Assembly: GCA_024330265.1 (NCBI GenBank)
Contig: JANDLT010000002.1
Coordinates: forward strand, 1-64,000
Reading direction: 5' to 3'
Origin: Pyrinomonadaceae bacterium MAG19_C2-C3
GTDB taxonomy: Bacteria; Acidobacteriota; Blastocatellia; Pyrinomonadales; Pyrinomonadaceae
DNA length: 64,000 bases
Part shown: positions 32,715 to 42,156 of the stretch, piece by piece
Position numbering within the stretch: the stretch's first letter is position 1
Layout of the letters: each line of letters starts with the position of its first letter
The notes under the pieces: model-generated
What the model saw: the letters and a program-made list of their open reading frames with translations, nothing else
Database searches by the model: none
What the model was told of the DNA's origin: nothing
Made by a program: the position numbers and the translations under genes

Positions 32715-33641
32715 CTAAGCAGCGGAAGGTCGTGTAAGGATTTCAACAATCGTCGGTGTGATGTCCGCGAGTGTTCGCACGCGCCGCTTTACGACATCAC
32801 GATGCAGACCCCACGCGAGTGTCGGAACGGGATTTCGCGTGTGATTTCGTGTGCTTAAATCTTCGATGTTGCCGTGGTCGCTCGTGATGATAACGGTCGT
32901 GCGCGACAAATCAATGCGCTCAATAACCGCGCGCACGAAGCGGGCGAGTTCACGCAAAAGCGTTGTCGCATAAACGATGTCTTGCCCGTGTCCGGCGCGG
33001 TCGGTCAGGAAGTATTCATAGAGCGTGAAGCGCGACGTGCGGCTTAAACCCACAAGCACATCGGCGGCTTGTTCCGCATCAAATGCCGGAACGTCTTCGC
33101 CCGCGGCAATCAAAATCTTGTTCGACCAATCGTGATAAAGAGCTTCTCCGGCGCGCGCATCGTCAAGTGTGCGAAATGAAAGTCCGGCGGCTTTGACGGC
33201 AACGGTCGTGGCAGCAAGCCAGCGTGGGCGTGACGTGAAAAACTTTGGTGAATATGCGTTGGCAAAGGTTACGGGTTGAACGTCATACGCGAGAAGCTGT
33301 TTGAAGATTGAATGCTCATCAAGCAGTTCGCGCATCGCGGCATTAGGGAAACCGTGCTTGTGAAGCCCAAGCAGACGCGGCACGTTCAAGCCTGTGAGAA
33401 TCGTCGTTTGACCGGAAGCACTCTGCGGGCGACCGTCAATTCCAAGCGTCGCGTCGGTCGCAATCATCACGCCGTCAAGCATCATCGCGCCCGCATCTTC
33501 GGCTTCAAACACGGCGAGCGGTTCGGCTTCCGCGCCAAGCAGATGAAGCGGGTTATGCTCATCACGCGCACCGATGCCCAAGCCGTCTATGAAGATGAAC
33601 AGCACACGCGAGAGGTCGAGATTGTGAGTGTGAGCAATCAA
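32715..33641 (-). CDS. alkaline phosphatase superfamily metalloenzyme (phosphoglycerate mutase/phosphopentomutase-like)
   Basis: A 308-aa protein with the metal-binding pattern of the alkaline phosphatase superfamily: FIFIDGLGIG (first Asp), SASGQTTILTG (nucleophile loop), DRAGHGQD and ITSDHGNIEDLSTRNHTRNPVP. The last motif is close to that of cofactor-independent phosphoglycerate mutases and phosphopentomutases. The length is nearer to the short, single-domain metalloenzyme members, so the substrate is open. The start is TTG at 33641 with a weak ribosome site. A MITE-like element lies 24 bases upstream, between this gene and the regulator gene before it. Confidence 0.75.
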   Translation of the reverse strand: MIAHTHNLDLSRVLFIFIDGLGIGARDEHNPLHLLGAEAEPLAVFEAEDAGAMMLDGVMIATDATLGIDGRPQSASGQTTILTGLNVPRLLGLHKHGFPNAAMRELLDEHSIFKQLLAYDVQPVTFANAYSPKFFTSRPRWLAATTVAVKAAGLSFRTLDDARAGEALYHDWSNKILIAAGEDVPAFDAEQAADVLVGLSRTSRFTLYEYFLTDRAGHGQDIVYATTLLRELARFVRAVIERIDLSRTTVIITSDHGNIEDLSTRNHTRNPVPTLAWGLHRDVVKRRVRTLADITPTIVEILTRPSAA

Positions 33642-33665
33642 GAAACTTCGTTGGTCGCGTTATTA

Positions 33666-33847
33666 CATTGGAAATTAAGTTTTTGGATTTTTTGAATTGC
33701 CACTAGCTTTAGCTAGTGGACAGGATGCCACCAGATGCTCGGCTTTAGCCGAAGCCTTTGGCTAAAGCCGAGACTATTTTTGCTTGCTATCCTCCAGCTA
33801 AAGCTGGAGGCAATTCAATAGAAGGTCAAACAACTTAATTTCCAATG
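33666..33847. mobile_element. MITE-like element, 16-bp inverted ends, 5-bp target duplication
   Basis: A 182-bp element. Ends 33666-33681 and 33832-33847 are perfect inverted repeats (CATTGGAAATTAAGTT), flanked by TATTA on both sides. The interior has AATTGCCACTAGCTTTAGC near the left end and related palindromes. It shares this interior with the element at 23739 although the ends differ. It inserts two bases past the stop codon of the response regulator gene. Confidence 0.65.
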
Positions 33848-33854
33848 TATTATG

Positions 33855-35303
33855 TTAGTCGCGCCATGTTTTGACGATTGATTCGTCGGGGGAAAGCAGT
33901 CCGCGCTTGCGGTATGAGTCGAGTTTGTTATGCAGAGTCTTCAAGCTGATTTGCAAAACATGCGCGGCTTGGGTTTTGTTGTTGTCGTATTTTTGCAAGG
34001 TTCGTAAGATGAGTTGGCGTTCGACTTCATCAACCGGCGTGCCGACGGGAAAGCTAATCATGTCGGCGTGGCGATGGCGCGCACGCTGTTCAATCGGATA
34101 CGGAGCGAGATGATGACGTTCGATTTGTTCGCCCGCGCAGATGATGCACGCGCGCTCAATCACGTTGCGAAGTTCGCGCACGTTGCCAACCCAATCGTTG
34201 GCGTAAAGCACATCGAGGGCGGCGGGACTAAAGACACGCGCCGGACGATTGTGACGTTCGGCGAGAGTGGCGAGCAGATTGTTTGCGAGTAAGGGAATGT
34301 CTTCCTTGCGTTCGCGCAAAGGGGGCAAGTCAATCGTGATGACGTTCAAGCGGTAAAGCAAATCCTCACGAAATTCACCGCGCGCAACGACTTCTTCCGG
34401 GTGCTTGTTGGTCGCCGCCAGCACGCGCACATCAATCGGCGTTTCGCGTGTGCTGCCCAAACGACGCACGCGCCGTTCTTCGAGAACGCGAAGCAGTTTC
34501 GCCTGAAGCATCGTCGGCATCTCCGCGATTTCATCGAGCAACAGCGTTCCCGAATCGGCGAGTTCAAAACATCCGAGACGACGCGCCGCCGCACCCGTGA
34601 ACGCGCCTTTTTCATGTCCAAACAGTTCCGACTCCATTAAGGTTTCGGGAATCGCGGAACAGTTAATGGCGACAAACGGGGCTTTGACGCGCGGGCTTAA
34701 AGTGTGAATCGTGCGCGCGACAAGTTCTTTCCCCGTTCCCGATTCGCCGGTGATAAGCACGGATGCGGATGATGGCGCGACCTGTTCGATGAGCGTGAAA
34801 ATCTCGCGCATCGCGGGCGAGTTACCGATGAGTTCACCGAACGCCCCTTTGTCGCGCAGTTGGCGGCGCAGGGCTTCATTTTCGCGGCGGGCTTGCGCGT
34901 ATTCGACGGCGCGCTCAAGCACGACGCGCAGTTTTTGGAAATCCTCAATCGGCTTCTCAAAGTAGTGATACGCGCCTTCGTCTTGTAAGGCGCGCACAGC
35001 CATTTCAACCGAGCCTTGCCCTGTGAGCATGATGACGGCTATCTCCGGGTGACGCGCGCGTATCTCGCGCAATAACCCGAAGCCGTCGAGTCGCGGCATA
35101 CGGACATCGGAAATAACGACTACCGGAGAAAACCCTTCGATGCGATTGAGTGCCGCGATGCCGTCGGATTCAAGAGCCGTTTCGTAACCCCAGACGTTGA
35201 GCAAATCGCGCAAACTGTCGGCGACAACCGCTTCATCATCAACGACGAGAACGCGCACTTTGCCGTTTCCGACCAGCGCAGGTTTTTGTATTGTGGAACT
35301 CAC
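33855..35303 (-). CDS. sigma-54-dependent response regulator (NtrC family)
   Basis: A 482-aa activator. The receiver domain (residues 17-130) has the phosphorylated Asp in [11 protein letters not shown] and the Lys in FEKPI. The AAA+ domain (about 158-395) has Walker A GESGTGKE, the sigma-54 contact loop GAFTGA, Walker B LLLDEI and the arginine-finger region [11 protein letters not shown]-like [11 protein letters not shown] Fis-type helix-turn-helix ends the protein ([20 protein letters not shown]). It should activate promoters used by the RpoN encoded at 16.0 kb. No histidine kinase gene is adjacent. It lies 50 bases downstream of hemD on the same strand. The start is GTG. Confidence 0.94.
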   Translation of the reverse strand: MSSTIQKPALVGNGKVRVLVVDDEAVVADSLRDLLNVWGYETALESDGIAALNRIEGFSPVVVISDVRMPRLDGFGLLREIRARHPEIAVIMLTGQGSVEMAVRALQDEGAYHYFEKPIEDFQKLRVVLERAVEYAQARRENEALRRQLRDKGAFGELIGNSPAMREIFTLIEQVAPSSASVLITGESGTGKELVARTIHTLSPRVKAPFVAINCSAIPETLMESELFGHEKGAFTGAAARRLGCFELADSGTLLLDEIAEMPTMLQAKLLRVLEERRVRRLGSTRETPIDVRVLAATNKHPEEVVARGEFREDLLYRLNVITIDLPPLRERKEDIPLLANNLLATLAERHNRPARVFSPAALDVLYANDWVGNVRELRNVIERACIICAGEQIERHHLAPYPIEQRARHRHADMISFPVGTPVDEVERQLILRTLQKYDNNKTQAAHVLQISLKTLHNKLDSYRKRGLLSPDESIVKTWRD

Positions 35304-35353
35304 GGATTCGAGTTTAGCACACGCTTTTGTAAGGCTTGAAAAACGGCGTCAGT

Positions 35354-36187
35354 TCAGCCAGCGCGTTTTTCATCTTCAAAATAAGCGGCGATGGATGCGG
35401 CGAGGGCGTGGGTTGTCGCAAGCGGCGGAATGATATGCACGGGCAGCCCATGTTCAGCGGCGACACGCGCCGTGACGTGACCGATGCAGGCGATGCGCGT
35501 GTCACGAAGCAAATCCTTCAAGTCGTGAGAAGCGAAGATAAGCCGGAAGTTGGTGATGCTCGAACCGCTGGTGAACGTGACGCAATCAACCCCGCCGCCG
35601 CGCAGCATCGCTTCGATACGTCCACGATTTTCCGAGTGTGCGGTGATTGTCTGATACGCCGTGACGACGTTGATTTTCGCTCCCGCTTGGTGCAGGGCGC
35701 GCGGCAAGTGTTCGCGTGCGTGGGCGGCGCGCGGAAGTAAGAAATTCAAATCGCGCAGGGCTTCCGCTCCGCCGAGATAATTTTCAAGGGCGACGATGAT
35801 GCCTTCGTGATTGAAGTCATCATTCGGTACGACATCAACATGAATTTGCAAATCGCCCAGACGATTCGCGGTCGCCTCACCGATGGCGCACACGCGAAGT
35901 TCGTCGAGGTCACTCAATTCACCGTTCGCAAATTCAAAGCGACGCATAAAATAATCAACCGCATTGACGCTAGTGAAGATAATCCAATCGTAGAGTTCGA
36001 GTTCGGAAAGCGCGGCATCGAGCGCGGCGAAAGAATCGGGCGGGACGATTTCGATAACGGGGAAGTGTATGACGCGCGCACCGTAGGCTTCGAGTGCGCG
36101 GGCGAAGTCAAAACTTTGCGCGGCGGGGCGCGTTATCATCACGGCTTTTCCGGCAAGCGGTGTGCGGTGCGAATGATGATCGTTCAA
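35354..36187 (-). CDS. hemD: uroporphyrinogen-III synthase
   Basis: A 277-aa HemD, which closes and inverts ring D of hydroxymethylbilane to give uroporphyrinogen III in heme synthesis. The family has low sequence conservation; visible features are LAGKAVMITRPAAQ at the start, DWIIFTSVNAVDYF, CAIGEATANRL, TFTSGSSITNF and IACIGHVTARVA. I take the TTG at 36187, four bases after the hemC stop; the open frame extends much further into hemC but without conservation. Gene order hemA-hemC-hemD on the minus strand supports the call. Confidence 0.88.
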   Translation of the reverse strand: MNDHHSHRTPLAGKAVMITRPAAQSFDFARALEAYGARVIHFPVIEIVPPDSFAALDAALSELELYDWIIFTSVNAVDYFMRRFEFANGELSDLDELRVCAIGEATANRLGDLQIHVDVVPNDDFNHEGIIVALENYLGGAEALRDLNFLLPRAAHAREHLPRALHQAGAKINVVTAYQTITAHSENRGRIEAMLRGGGVDCVTFTSGSSITNFRLIFASHDLKDLLRDTRIACIGHVTARVAAEHGLPVHIIPPLATTHALAASIAAYFEDEKRAG

Positions 36188-36191
36188 GGCT

Positions 36192-37145
36192 TCAGAGGAT
36201 CGCGGATGTGATAAAGGCTTGCGCTCCCTGCGCGAGTAAATCATGCGCGAGCGTTTCACCGAGACGGGCGGCATCGGAGAGCGTTCCTTCGCACGACGCA
36301 CGCAAGACGCGCGTGCCTGAAGGGTTGGCGACCAAGCCTTGAACGTGAAGCATGTCGCGGAAAACGAGGGCGTGTCCGGCGATGGGAAGCTGGCAACCGC
36401 CGCCGAGATGACGCAACAGAGAGCGTTCGGCGATGCACGCGCCGTGCGTTTGAACGTCATCGAGGGCGGTTAATAAATCTCGCGTCGCGGTGTCGGATGT
36501 TCGGCATTCGAGTCCGAGCGCGCCCTGTCCGATGGCGGGCAGCATCTCAAGCGGGTTGAGGGCGAGGCTGATGCGGGCAGATAAACCGAGACGATTGAGA
36601 CCCGCCGCCGCGAGGATGACGGCATCGTATTTGCCTTCGTCGAGGAGTCGCAAACGTGTGTCCACGTTGCCGCGCAGTTCCTTGATGTGGATGTCAGGAC
36701 GAACGTATTTCAATTGCGCGGCGCGTCGTATACTTGAAGTTCCGATTGTCGCGTTTCGTGGAAGGGTGGCGAGTGAAAGTGTGGAGATGTCGCTTCCCGT
36801 CGGTAAGACAAGGGCATCGCGTGCGTCTTCGCGTGAAGGAATCGCGGTGAGCGTCAAAGCTTCGGGCGTGACGGTCGGCAAGTCTTTAAGGGAATGAACC
36901 GCGAGGTCTATGCGTTCGTCAAGCAGCGCGTCTTGAAGTTCTTTGGTGAACACGCCTTGCCCGCCAATGAGCGAGAGCGGTGCGGTCTTTAATTTGTCGC
37001 CCGTCGTCTTGATGATTTCGACGTGAACGGTGAGATGCGGATGAATGCGTGAGAGGCAATCGCGCACCCAGTTGGATTGAGTGAGGGCGAGTTTCGAGCC
37101 GCGTGTACCGATGGTTAGATTAGCTTTGGGTAGTGGCTCAAACAT
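36192..37145 (-). CDS. hemC: hydroxymethylbilane synthase (porphobilinogen deaminase)
   Basis: A 317-aa HemC, which joins four porphobilinogen units into hydroxymethylbilane. Clear motifs: IGTRGSKLALTQSNWV, GGQGVFTKELQDALL, DLAVHSLKDLPT, GTSSIRRAAQL, RGNVDTRLRLLDEG, LPAIGQGALGLECR and LGGGCQLPIAG, where the Cys binds the dipyrromethane cofactor. Length is normal. The start is ATG at 37145. It forms a tight unit with hemD (four bases apart). Confidence 0.96.
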   Translation of the reverse strand: MFEPLPKANLTIGTRGSKLALTQSNWVRDCLSRIHPHLTVHVEIIKTTGDKLKTAPLSLIGGQGVFTKELQDALLDERIDLAVHSLKDLPTVTPEALTLTAIPSREDARDALVLPTGSDISTLSLATLPRNATIGTSSIRRAAQLKYVRPDIHIKELRGNVDTRLRLLDEGKYDAVILAAAGLNRLGLSARISLALNPLEMLPAIGQGALGLECRTSDTATRDLLTALDDVQTHGACIAERSLLRHLGGGCQLPIAGHALVFRDMLHVQGLVANPSGTRVLRASCEGTLSDAARLGETLAHDLLAQGAQAFITSAIL

Positions 37146-37168
37146 AGGTGAACCCTCTTGTCGGTCTT

Positions 37169-37276
37169 TTTACTTTGCGGTTCTTAGCGTCTTCGCTTCG
37201 CGGTTCTTTGCGATACAGATAGGAAGTAACGCCAAGGAGCGCAAAGGTAACAGACGCCAAGAACCGCTAAGTGTCT
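37169..37276. repeat. imperfect inverted repeat of TTGCGGTTCTT type
   Basis: Left arm about 37170-37212 (TACTTTGCGGTTCTTAGCGT and on) and right arm about 37229-37276 (AACGCCAAGGAGCGCAAAGG, then AAGAACCGCTAAGTG) form an imperfect hairpin between hemA and hemC. The units resemble those at 6914 and 51579. Confidence 0.65.
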
Positions 37277-37295
37277 CCCGCCTTTGAGCCATTAC

Positions 37296-38573
37296 CTAGC
37301 TTTGTTCTTCAAGACCAAAAATATCGCGCCAGACTTGGACGTTCTCGGCTTCGCCCGTGTCGTAAGAACGACGCAAACGGTGAATCACGGGATGCGCGAT
37401 TTTACCGACAACGGAAGCGAGCATAACCTGTATCGCGTGTTCCTGTTCGGGCGTGAGCGTGCCGAGCCGCGAGCGTTGGCGGGCATATTCGTCACACGCG
37501 ATCTGGTCAAGCTTTTGACGAAGCGCGCCGACCGTCGGACCTAAATCGAGATGCCGTAATTGTTCACGGAAGCCGCAGATTTCAGCATCAATTATTTCTT
37601 CGGCGCGCACGGCTTCCATTTGGCGTTTGCGTTGGTTCGTCGCCGCGACGGATTGCAAATCGTCAAGGTCGAACACGAAAAGATTTTCGATTTCACCCGT
37701 CGCCGGGTCAACATTGCGCGGCACGCTGATGTCAATGTAGAACGCGCTTTGACCGGCGCGTGTGTGCATCGCGCGGGCGGCGAGTTCCGGCGTTATCACA
37801 TAATCATAAGCGGTAGTCGAGCAGATAACGATGTCAGCTTCGGGAAGGCGGTCGGCGAAATCGGAAAAGGGAATCGCCGTTCCGCCGACGTTTGCCGCGA
37901 GTTCGTGGGCTTTGTCGTCGGTACGATTGACGATGAGGATGCGGTTTGTTCCGGCATCAATCAGGTGACGCAAAGCGACTTCCGCCATCTCGCCCGCACC
38001 GACGAGCAACACGGTTCGGTCTTCGAGTGAAGTGAAAGTTTGACGCGCGAGACGCACCGCGACCGAAGCAATGGAGACGGCGGAAGCGGCGATGCCGGTT
38101 TGCGTGCGAACACGTTTGGCAACTCGGAACGCGGTGTGAACTAAGTTATTAAGAACGCGCCCGGCTGTTCCTTCGCGGTGCGCGAGTGCGTAAGCGCGGC
38201 GGACTTGTCCGAGAATTTGCGGCTCACCGACGACCATTGAATCGAGCGACGCGGCGACGCGGAACAGGTGACGCACGGCTTCCGCTCCGTGGTGAACATA
38301 AACGTAATCGTCGAGCAAGTCGGGCGCGACGTGGCGATGTGCGCTCAAGAAATCTTTGATATGACCGACGGCATCATTCAAGTCGGCGGCTTCCGTGTAT
38401 GTCGCAAGGACTTCGACGCGGTTGCACGTCGAAACGATGATGCCTTCGCGCAACGTGCGACGGTCAACGAGTTCATGCAAAGCACGCGCGCACATATCGT
38501 CCGTGAAAGCGAATCGCTCACGAACGTCTAACGGGGCGGTTTTATGATTTAATCCGACGACGACGATTTGCAT
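37296..38573 (-). CDS. hemA: glutamyl-tRNA reductase
   Basis: A 425-aa HemA, which reduces glutamyl-tRNA to glutamate-1-semialdehyde, the first committed step of C5 heme synthesis. It has VVGLNHKTAPLDVRE at the N-terminus, the catalytic Cys in VSTCNRVE, GEPQILGQVRRAY, the NADPH loop GAGEMAE, VDP-rich IDISVPRNVDP and the C-terminal dimer helix. Length is normal. Followed by hemC and hemD, so the organism uses the C5 pathway. hemL and hemB are not in the window. Confidence 0.96.
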   Translation of the reverse strand: MQIVVVGLNHKTAPLDVRERFAFTDDMCARALHELVDRRTLREGIIVSTCNRVEVLATYTEAADLNDAVGHIKDFLSAHRHVAPDLLDDYVYVHHGAEAVRHLFRVAASLDSMVVGEPQILGQVRRAYALAHREGTAGRVLNNLVHTAFRVAKRVRTQTGIAASAVSIASVAVRLARQTFTSLEDRTVLLVGAGEMAEVALRHLIDAGTNRILIVNRTDDKAHELAANVGGTAIPFSDFADRLPEADIVICSTTAYDYVITPELAARAMHTRAGQSAFYIDISVPRNVDPATGEIENLFVFDLDDLQSVAATNQRKRQMEAVRAEEIIDAEICGFREQLRHLDLGPTVGALRQKLDQIACDEYARQRSRLGTLTPEQEHAIQVMLASVVGKIAHPVIHRLRRSYDTGEAENVQVWRDIFGLEEQS

Positions 38574-38865
38574 TAGTCAAACGTGAAAGGTATTAAAAAT
38601 TACCGACTTGGATGCAAACGATGCGCGCTCATCATCGTGCGATTTGGAGTTAAGAGGCATAAAAAATACGAACGAGGAAACGCTTGTGTGTTGTCGAAAG
38701 CATTTTAATGTAATGCCGGACAAGCGGGCAAGTGACCGTTGAATTTAGCTTCTTTGAAGTCGCGCCGACGCTTTATTGACAACGCGCGCGATAAGCCGCG
38801 TGTTTCATAAAATGTTACTATTCGCATTATTGCTTATGAGCAACGGCGGAGCGGTGATAACACAT

Positions 38866-39174
38866 TTAGAGGCGATATAAAATCAGAATGTGTTTGGCGA
38901 GGTGGAATAACAGCAGCGTCATCGTCAATGAAATGACGATTGATAACAGGGCTTGCATACGGCGATGGCGCGCCGTGTGACGATAAACGAAAAGCCCGCT
39001 ATAACAGGCGACGGCGACGGCTGATAAACCCCCGATGATGAACCACAACGTCAAAGGCTGGACGCGCAAAGCCGAGCCGTTGATGCCGTGTACACCGAAC
39101 AGGATTGCCAGCCATAGTACCGTTGCCGCGAGACTTGCAAGTAGAACCGTGATGATGAGTAATCGCCAACGCAT
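38866..39174 (-). CDS. small integral membrane protein of unknown function
   Basis: A 102-aa protein with three likely membrane helices (WRLLIITVLLASLAATVLWLA; LWFIIGGLSAVAVACYSGLFV; ALLSIVISLTMTLLLFHLA) and short basic loops. I do not recognise the family. It is read toward hemA, with a 292-base gap between them. The start is the ATG at 39174, or a TTG three codons earlier. I see no gene in the gap. Confidence 0.6.
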   Translation of the reverse strand: MRWRLLIITVLLASLAATVLWLAILFGVHGINGSALRVQPLTLWFIIGGLSAVAVACYSGLFVYRHTARHRRMQALLSIVISLTMTLLLFHLAKHILILYRL

Positions 39175-39349
39175 AGACCGCAAGTGTCTTCGTTATCATG
39201 TTGAGGGGTTAGAAGACAAGGACGCGGACGTTTCTTCGGGGCTTCGTCTGTCGTCCAAAGGTAGCCAAGAATAGCACACCGTCTGCGAATTAAAACGGTT
39301 CAAAATTTGATTGTTCAGTGCTTTCGGTTTGCCAACGCCAAGATTCGCT

Positions 39350-40069
39350 ATGGTGAAAGTTTCAGTCATCATTCCTGCCTACAATGAAGAACAATGCCTA
39401 CCGGAAACGCTTGAGCGAATCAGTAAGGCTTTGTCTATCGCCGCTTGTCCCTCTGAAATTATTGTTGTCGACAATGACAGTCAGGATGGAACGAAACAAA
39501 TTGCGGAAGCCTTCGGAGCAAAGGTTCTTCTGGAAGAAGAACACAACATTTCCAGAGTTAGGAACACTGGAGCGGAAAACTCGATTGGCGACATTTTGAT
39601 TTTCATTGATGCAGACACGCTTGTTCCAGATACGCTTTTCCAAAAGATCACTGCCGTGATGGATGATGAAAAGTGCTTGGGTGGGGCGGTGGCTGTTGGA
39701 TATGGAGGCTTCGAGCGTGATTGGATGAAATTTTATCTTATGGGCTGGGCGTTTTGGGGAAAGTTTTTCAACATGGCACAGGGCGCAGCGCAGTTTTGCC
39801 GCAAATCCGTTTTTAACAAACTCGAAGGTTACGACCAAACCATTTTTATGGGTGAAGATGTCGAGTTCTACTGGCGGCTTTCCAAATTTGCCAAGCGAAA
39901 CGAGGGTCATTTGCATTTCATCGAACATCCGAAAGTAACAACTTCTACACGTAGATTCGATAAGATGAGTCTTATGAAAACATTCTTGCTCACGCACCCG
40001 ATTTTAATTCGCCTGACTTGGCGAAAGAAATCTTTTTGGAAGGATTGGTACGAAAAAGCTGTTCGCTGA
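39350..40069 (+). CDS. glycosyltransferase family 2 protein
   Basis: A 239-aa GT-A fold glycosyltransferase with the nucleotide-sugar strand VSVIIPAYNEEQCLPETL, IVVDNDSQDGT, and the metal-binding D-x-D in IFIDADTLVP. A later segment, FMGEDVEFYWRL, holds the catalytic ED pair. No membrane helix is obvious. I start at the ATG at 39350 (MVKVSVIIP), not the upstream 39311. Codon use and base composition are clearly more AT-rich than in neighbouring genes, which suggests recent acquisition. The acceptor is unknown. Confidence 0.85.
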   Translation: MVKVSVIIPAYNEEQCLPETLERISKALSIAACPSEIIVVDNDSQDGTKQIAEAFGAKVLLEEEHNISRVRNTGAENSIGDILIFIDADTLVPDTLFQKITAVMDDEKCLGGAVAVGYGGFERDWMKFYLMGWAFWGKFFNMAQGAAQFCRKSVFNKLEGYDQTIFMGEDVEFYWRLSKFAKRNEGHLHFIEHPKVTTSTRRFDKMSLMKTFLLTHPILIRLTWRKKSFWKDWYEKAVR

Positions 40070-40281
40070 AGTTCATCTTGATGACACTAAGGAATTAAGC
40101 GCAAAATAATCACGCTGCATCGAACAAGTCCTCGCACCTGATTCTCATTACGCTTCGCGTCGTTCGGGTATGCGAAGTTCGGCGTTGAAAATCAGTCATT
40201 TCGGTGGGCGGCGTCCATGTCGGAGCAAAACGCGGCATCTAAACTCCAAATCATCCACATTAAAAAAGGGAAGAAAACATA

Positions 40282-41202
40282 ATGGTTGCCAGAAGTGCTT
40301 TGATTTATCTTTCGCGGCAGGAAGGTCTTAAAGATTTTGCGACGCAGTTTCCTTTGTTCAAGAAGTTGACGGCGCGCTTTGTCGCCGGAGAAACGATTGA
40401 ACAAGCCGCCGATGCGATTCGTGAAATCAATGCGCGCGGGGCGTCCGCGTCGTTCGACCACTTGAACGAATCGGTATCGCGTGTCGCGGAAACCGAAGAA
40501 GAAGTGCGCGAATACTTGCGCGTGCTGTCGCGCATTGACGACACGGGGATTCGCTCGAACGTCTCCATCAAACTCACACAATTCGGACTCGGCATTGATT
40601 CCGAACTCGCGTATAAAAACGCCCGCGTCGTGGTCGAAGATGCGGCGCGGCGCGGTAATTTCGTGCGCGTTGATATGGAAGGCTCGGACGTGACGCAAAT
40701 CACGATTGATATTTTCAAACGCCTTCATGCCGAATACGGTGAAAACACCGTCGGTATCGTGATGCAATCTTATCTGCGGCGGACGGTTGATGATGTCAAA
40801 GATATTTTGAAGATGCCCGCGCGCATACGCATCTGCAAAGGCGCGTATAACGAACCGGCAAGCGTCGCGTTTCCCGACAAAAAGGATGTGGATGATAACT
40901 ACGTCCGCATCATGCAGATGCTTCTCTCAAGCGGCGTCTATCACGGCATCGCCACGCACGACGAAAAGATGATTGAAGCCACCGTTTCCTTTGCTGCGAA
41001 GAACAACATCGGCAAAGAGGCGTTCGAGTTTCAGATGCTTTACGGCGTGCGGCGCGACCTTCAAGAACAACTCGCCCGCGACGGTTTTAACATGCGCGTC
41101 TATGTGCCTTACGGGGCGGCGTGGTATCCGTACTTTATGCGCCGACTCGCGGAGCGTCCGGCAAACGTCTGGTTCATCGCCAAAAACCTGTTCCGTCCAT
41201 AA
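40282..41202 (+). CDS. proline dehydrogenase
   Basis: A 306-aa single-domain proline dehydrogenase, a flavoenzyme oxidising proline to pyrroline-5-carboxylate. Family motifs: SIKLTQFGLGID, DMEGSDVTQIT, IVMQSYLRRTVDD, RICKGAYNEP (flavin and substrate contacts), GIATHDEKMI, EFQMLYGVRRDL and the final RVYVPYGAAWYPYFMRRLAERP. An AGGGAAG lies before the ATG. The pyrroline-5-carboxylate dehydrogenase is not fused and not adjacent. An NfeD gene follows after seven bases. Confidence 0.93.
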   Translation: MVARSALIYLSRQEGLKDFATQFPLFKKLTARFVAGETIEQAADAIREINARGASASFDHLNESVSRVAETEEEVREYLRVLSRIDDTGIRSNVSIKLTQFGLGIDSELAYKNARVVVEDAARRGNFVRVDMEGSDVTQITIDIFKRLHAEYGENTVGIVMQSYLRRTVDDVKDILKMPARIRICKGAYNEPASVAFPDKKDVDDNYVRIMQMLLSSGVYHGIATHDEKMIEATVSFAAKNNIGKEAFEFQMLYGVRRDLQEQLARDGFNMRVYVPYGAAWYPYFMRRLAERPANVWFIAKNLFRP

Positions 41203-41209
41203 AAGAAAC

Positions 41210-41707
41210 ATGAGCGAACTCGTCGCCATCATCTGGACGGTGCTGGGCATCATCCTTATCGTCGCGGAAATCTTCACCCTCGGCTTCGTTCTGTTGTGGT
41301 TCGGTGTCGGCGCGCTCGTCGCCGCCTTCGCCGCGATACTCGGCTTCGGCTACCCGTTCCAGTTTCTGATTTTCTTCCTCGTCTCAATCGCACTGACCGT
41401 TATGTCGCGCACGATTTTCAACAAATACTTCGCGCACCACTCCGACGCCGCGCTTAAAAGCGGTGCCGATTCCTTGCCGGGACAAATCGGTATCGTTGTC
41501 GAACCGAGTGCCGGAGCGTTAAAAGAGGCGGCGGTCAAAGTCTATGGCTCAATCTGGAAAGCGTATCCTGTCGAAGGCGAAGACGCGCTCGAACTCGGCG
41601 AGCGCGTCGCGGTTGAAAGCGTGCGCGGGTCATCGGTTTATGTGAGGCGCACAGAAGCCTTGCACGGTTGGCAACGTTCCGCGATAGCTCCGGTTGATGA
41701 ATCGTAA
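41210..41707 (+). CDS. NfeD family membrane protein
   Basis: A 165-aa protein with three or four N-terminal membrane helices (residues 5-75: LVAIIWTVLGIILIVAEIF, GFVLLWFGVGALVAAFAAIL) and a C-terminal OB-fold (LPGQIGIVVEPSAG, YGSIWKAYPVEGEDALELGERVAVESV). This is the short NfeD class without the protease domain, usually associated with stomatin-like proteins and membrane quality control. No stomatin gene is adjacent. The frame is open far upstream inside the proline dehydrogenase gene, but the ATG at 41210 is the natural start. Confidence 0.88.
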   Translation: MSELVAIIWTVLGIILIVAEIFTLGFVLLWFGVGALVAAFAAILGFGYPFQFLIFFLVSIALTVMSRTIFNKYFAHHSDAALKSGADSLPGQIGIVVEPSAGALKEAAVKVYGSIWKAYPVEGEDALELGERVAVESVRGSSVYVRRTEALHGWQRSAIAPVDES

Positions 41708-41744
41708 AAATAGATTGTGAAGCGGAGATGTGGATGTTGAATAA

Positions 41745-42035
41745 CGCGCCTTACGCAGTTTGTTTTTAGCCCGATTCATCGGGCTTTCCGCGAAGCGGCG
41801 ATTAGTCCAGCCGTTTGACGGCTGGTATGAAGCGCGGGTTGAAAATTGAAGGGCGTTTTAACGTCCTTCCCGCACCCGCTTTAGCGTTTGGCTAAAGCCG
41901 ACCTCTCCAAAAGGACGTTAAAACGCCCTTCAATTTCTTTTGCCGTTCGTCCACGCGATGAATCGCGTGGCTAAGTGCCGCTTCGCGGGAAGCCGCTTGA
42001 AAGCGGCTAAAGTCAAAAGCGCGTGAGGTGAGTGA
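41745..42035. repeat. cluster of palindromes in the NfeD-DUF1800 gap
   Basis: The 449-base gap holds a series of small hairpins: AGCCCGATTCATCGGGCT, CCAGCCGTTTGACGGCTGG, GAAGGGCGTTTTAACGTCCT and its complement near 41920, CCACGCGATGAATCGCGTGG, and CCGCTTGAAAGCGG. The two copies of the GAAGGGCGTTTTAACG arm enclose an inner set, so the segment could fold as one larger structure. No gene seen. Confidence 0.65.
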
Positions 42036-42156
42036 ATAAAGCTTGCCGGACGAAGGTTCATACTCTATATTGCTTGCGCCTGCCCGCGACGCTCTCACTC
42101 AACGACAATTTAACTCAACTTAGACAAGCCAACTCAAACCTGATTTAGGGTGCTTT

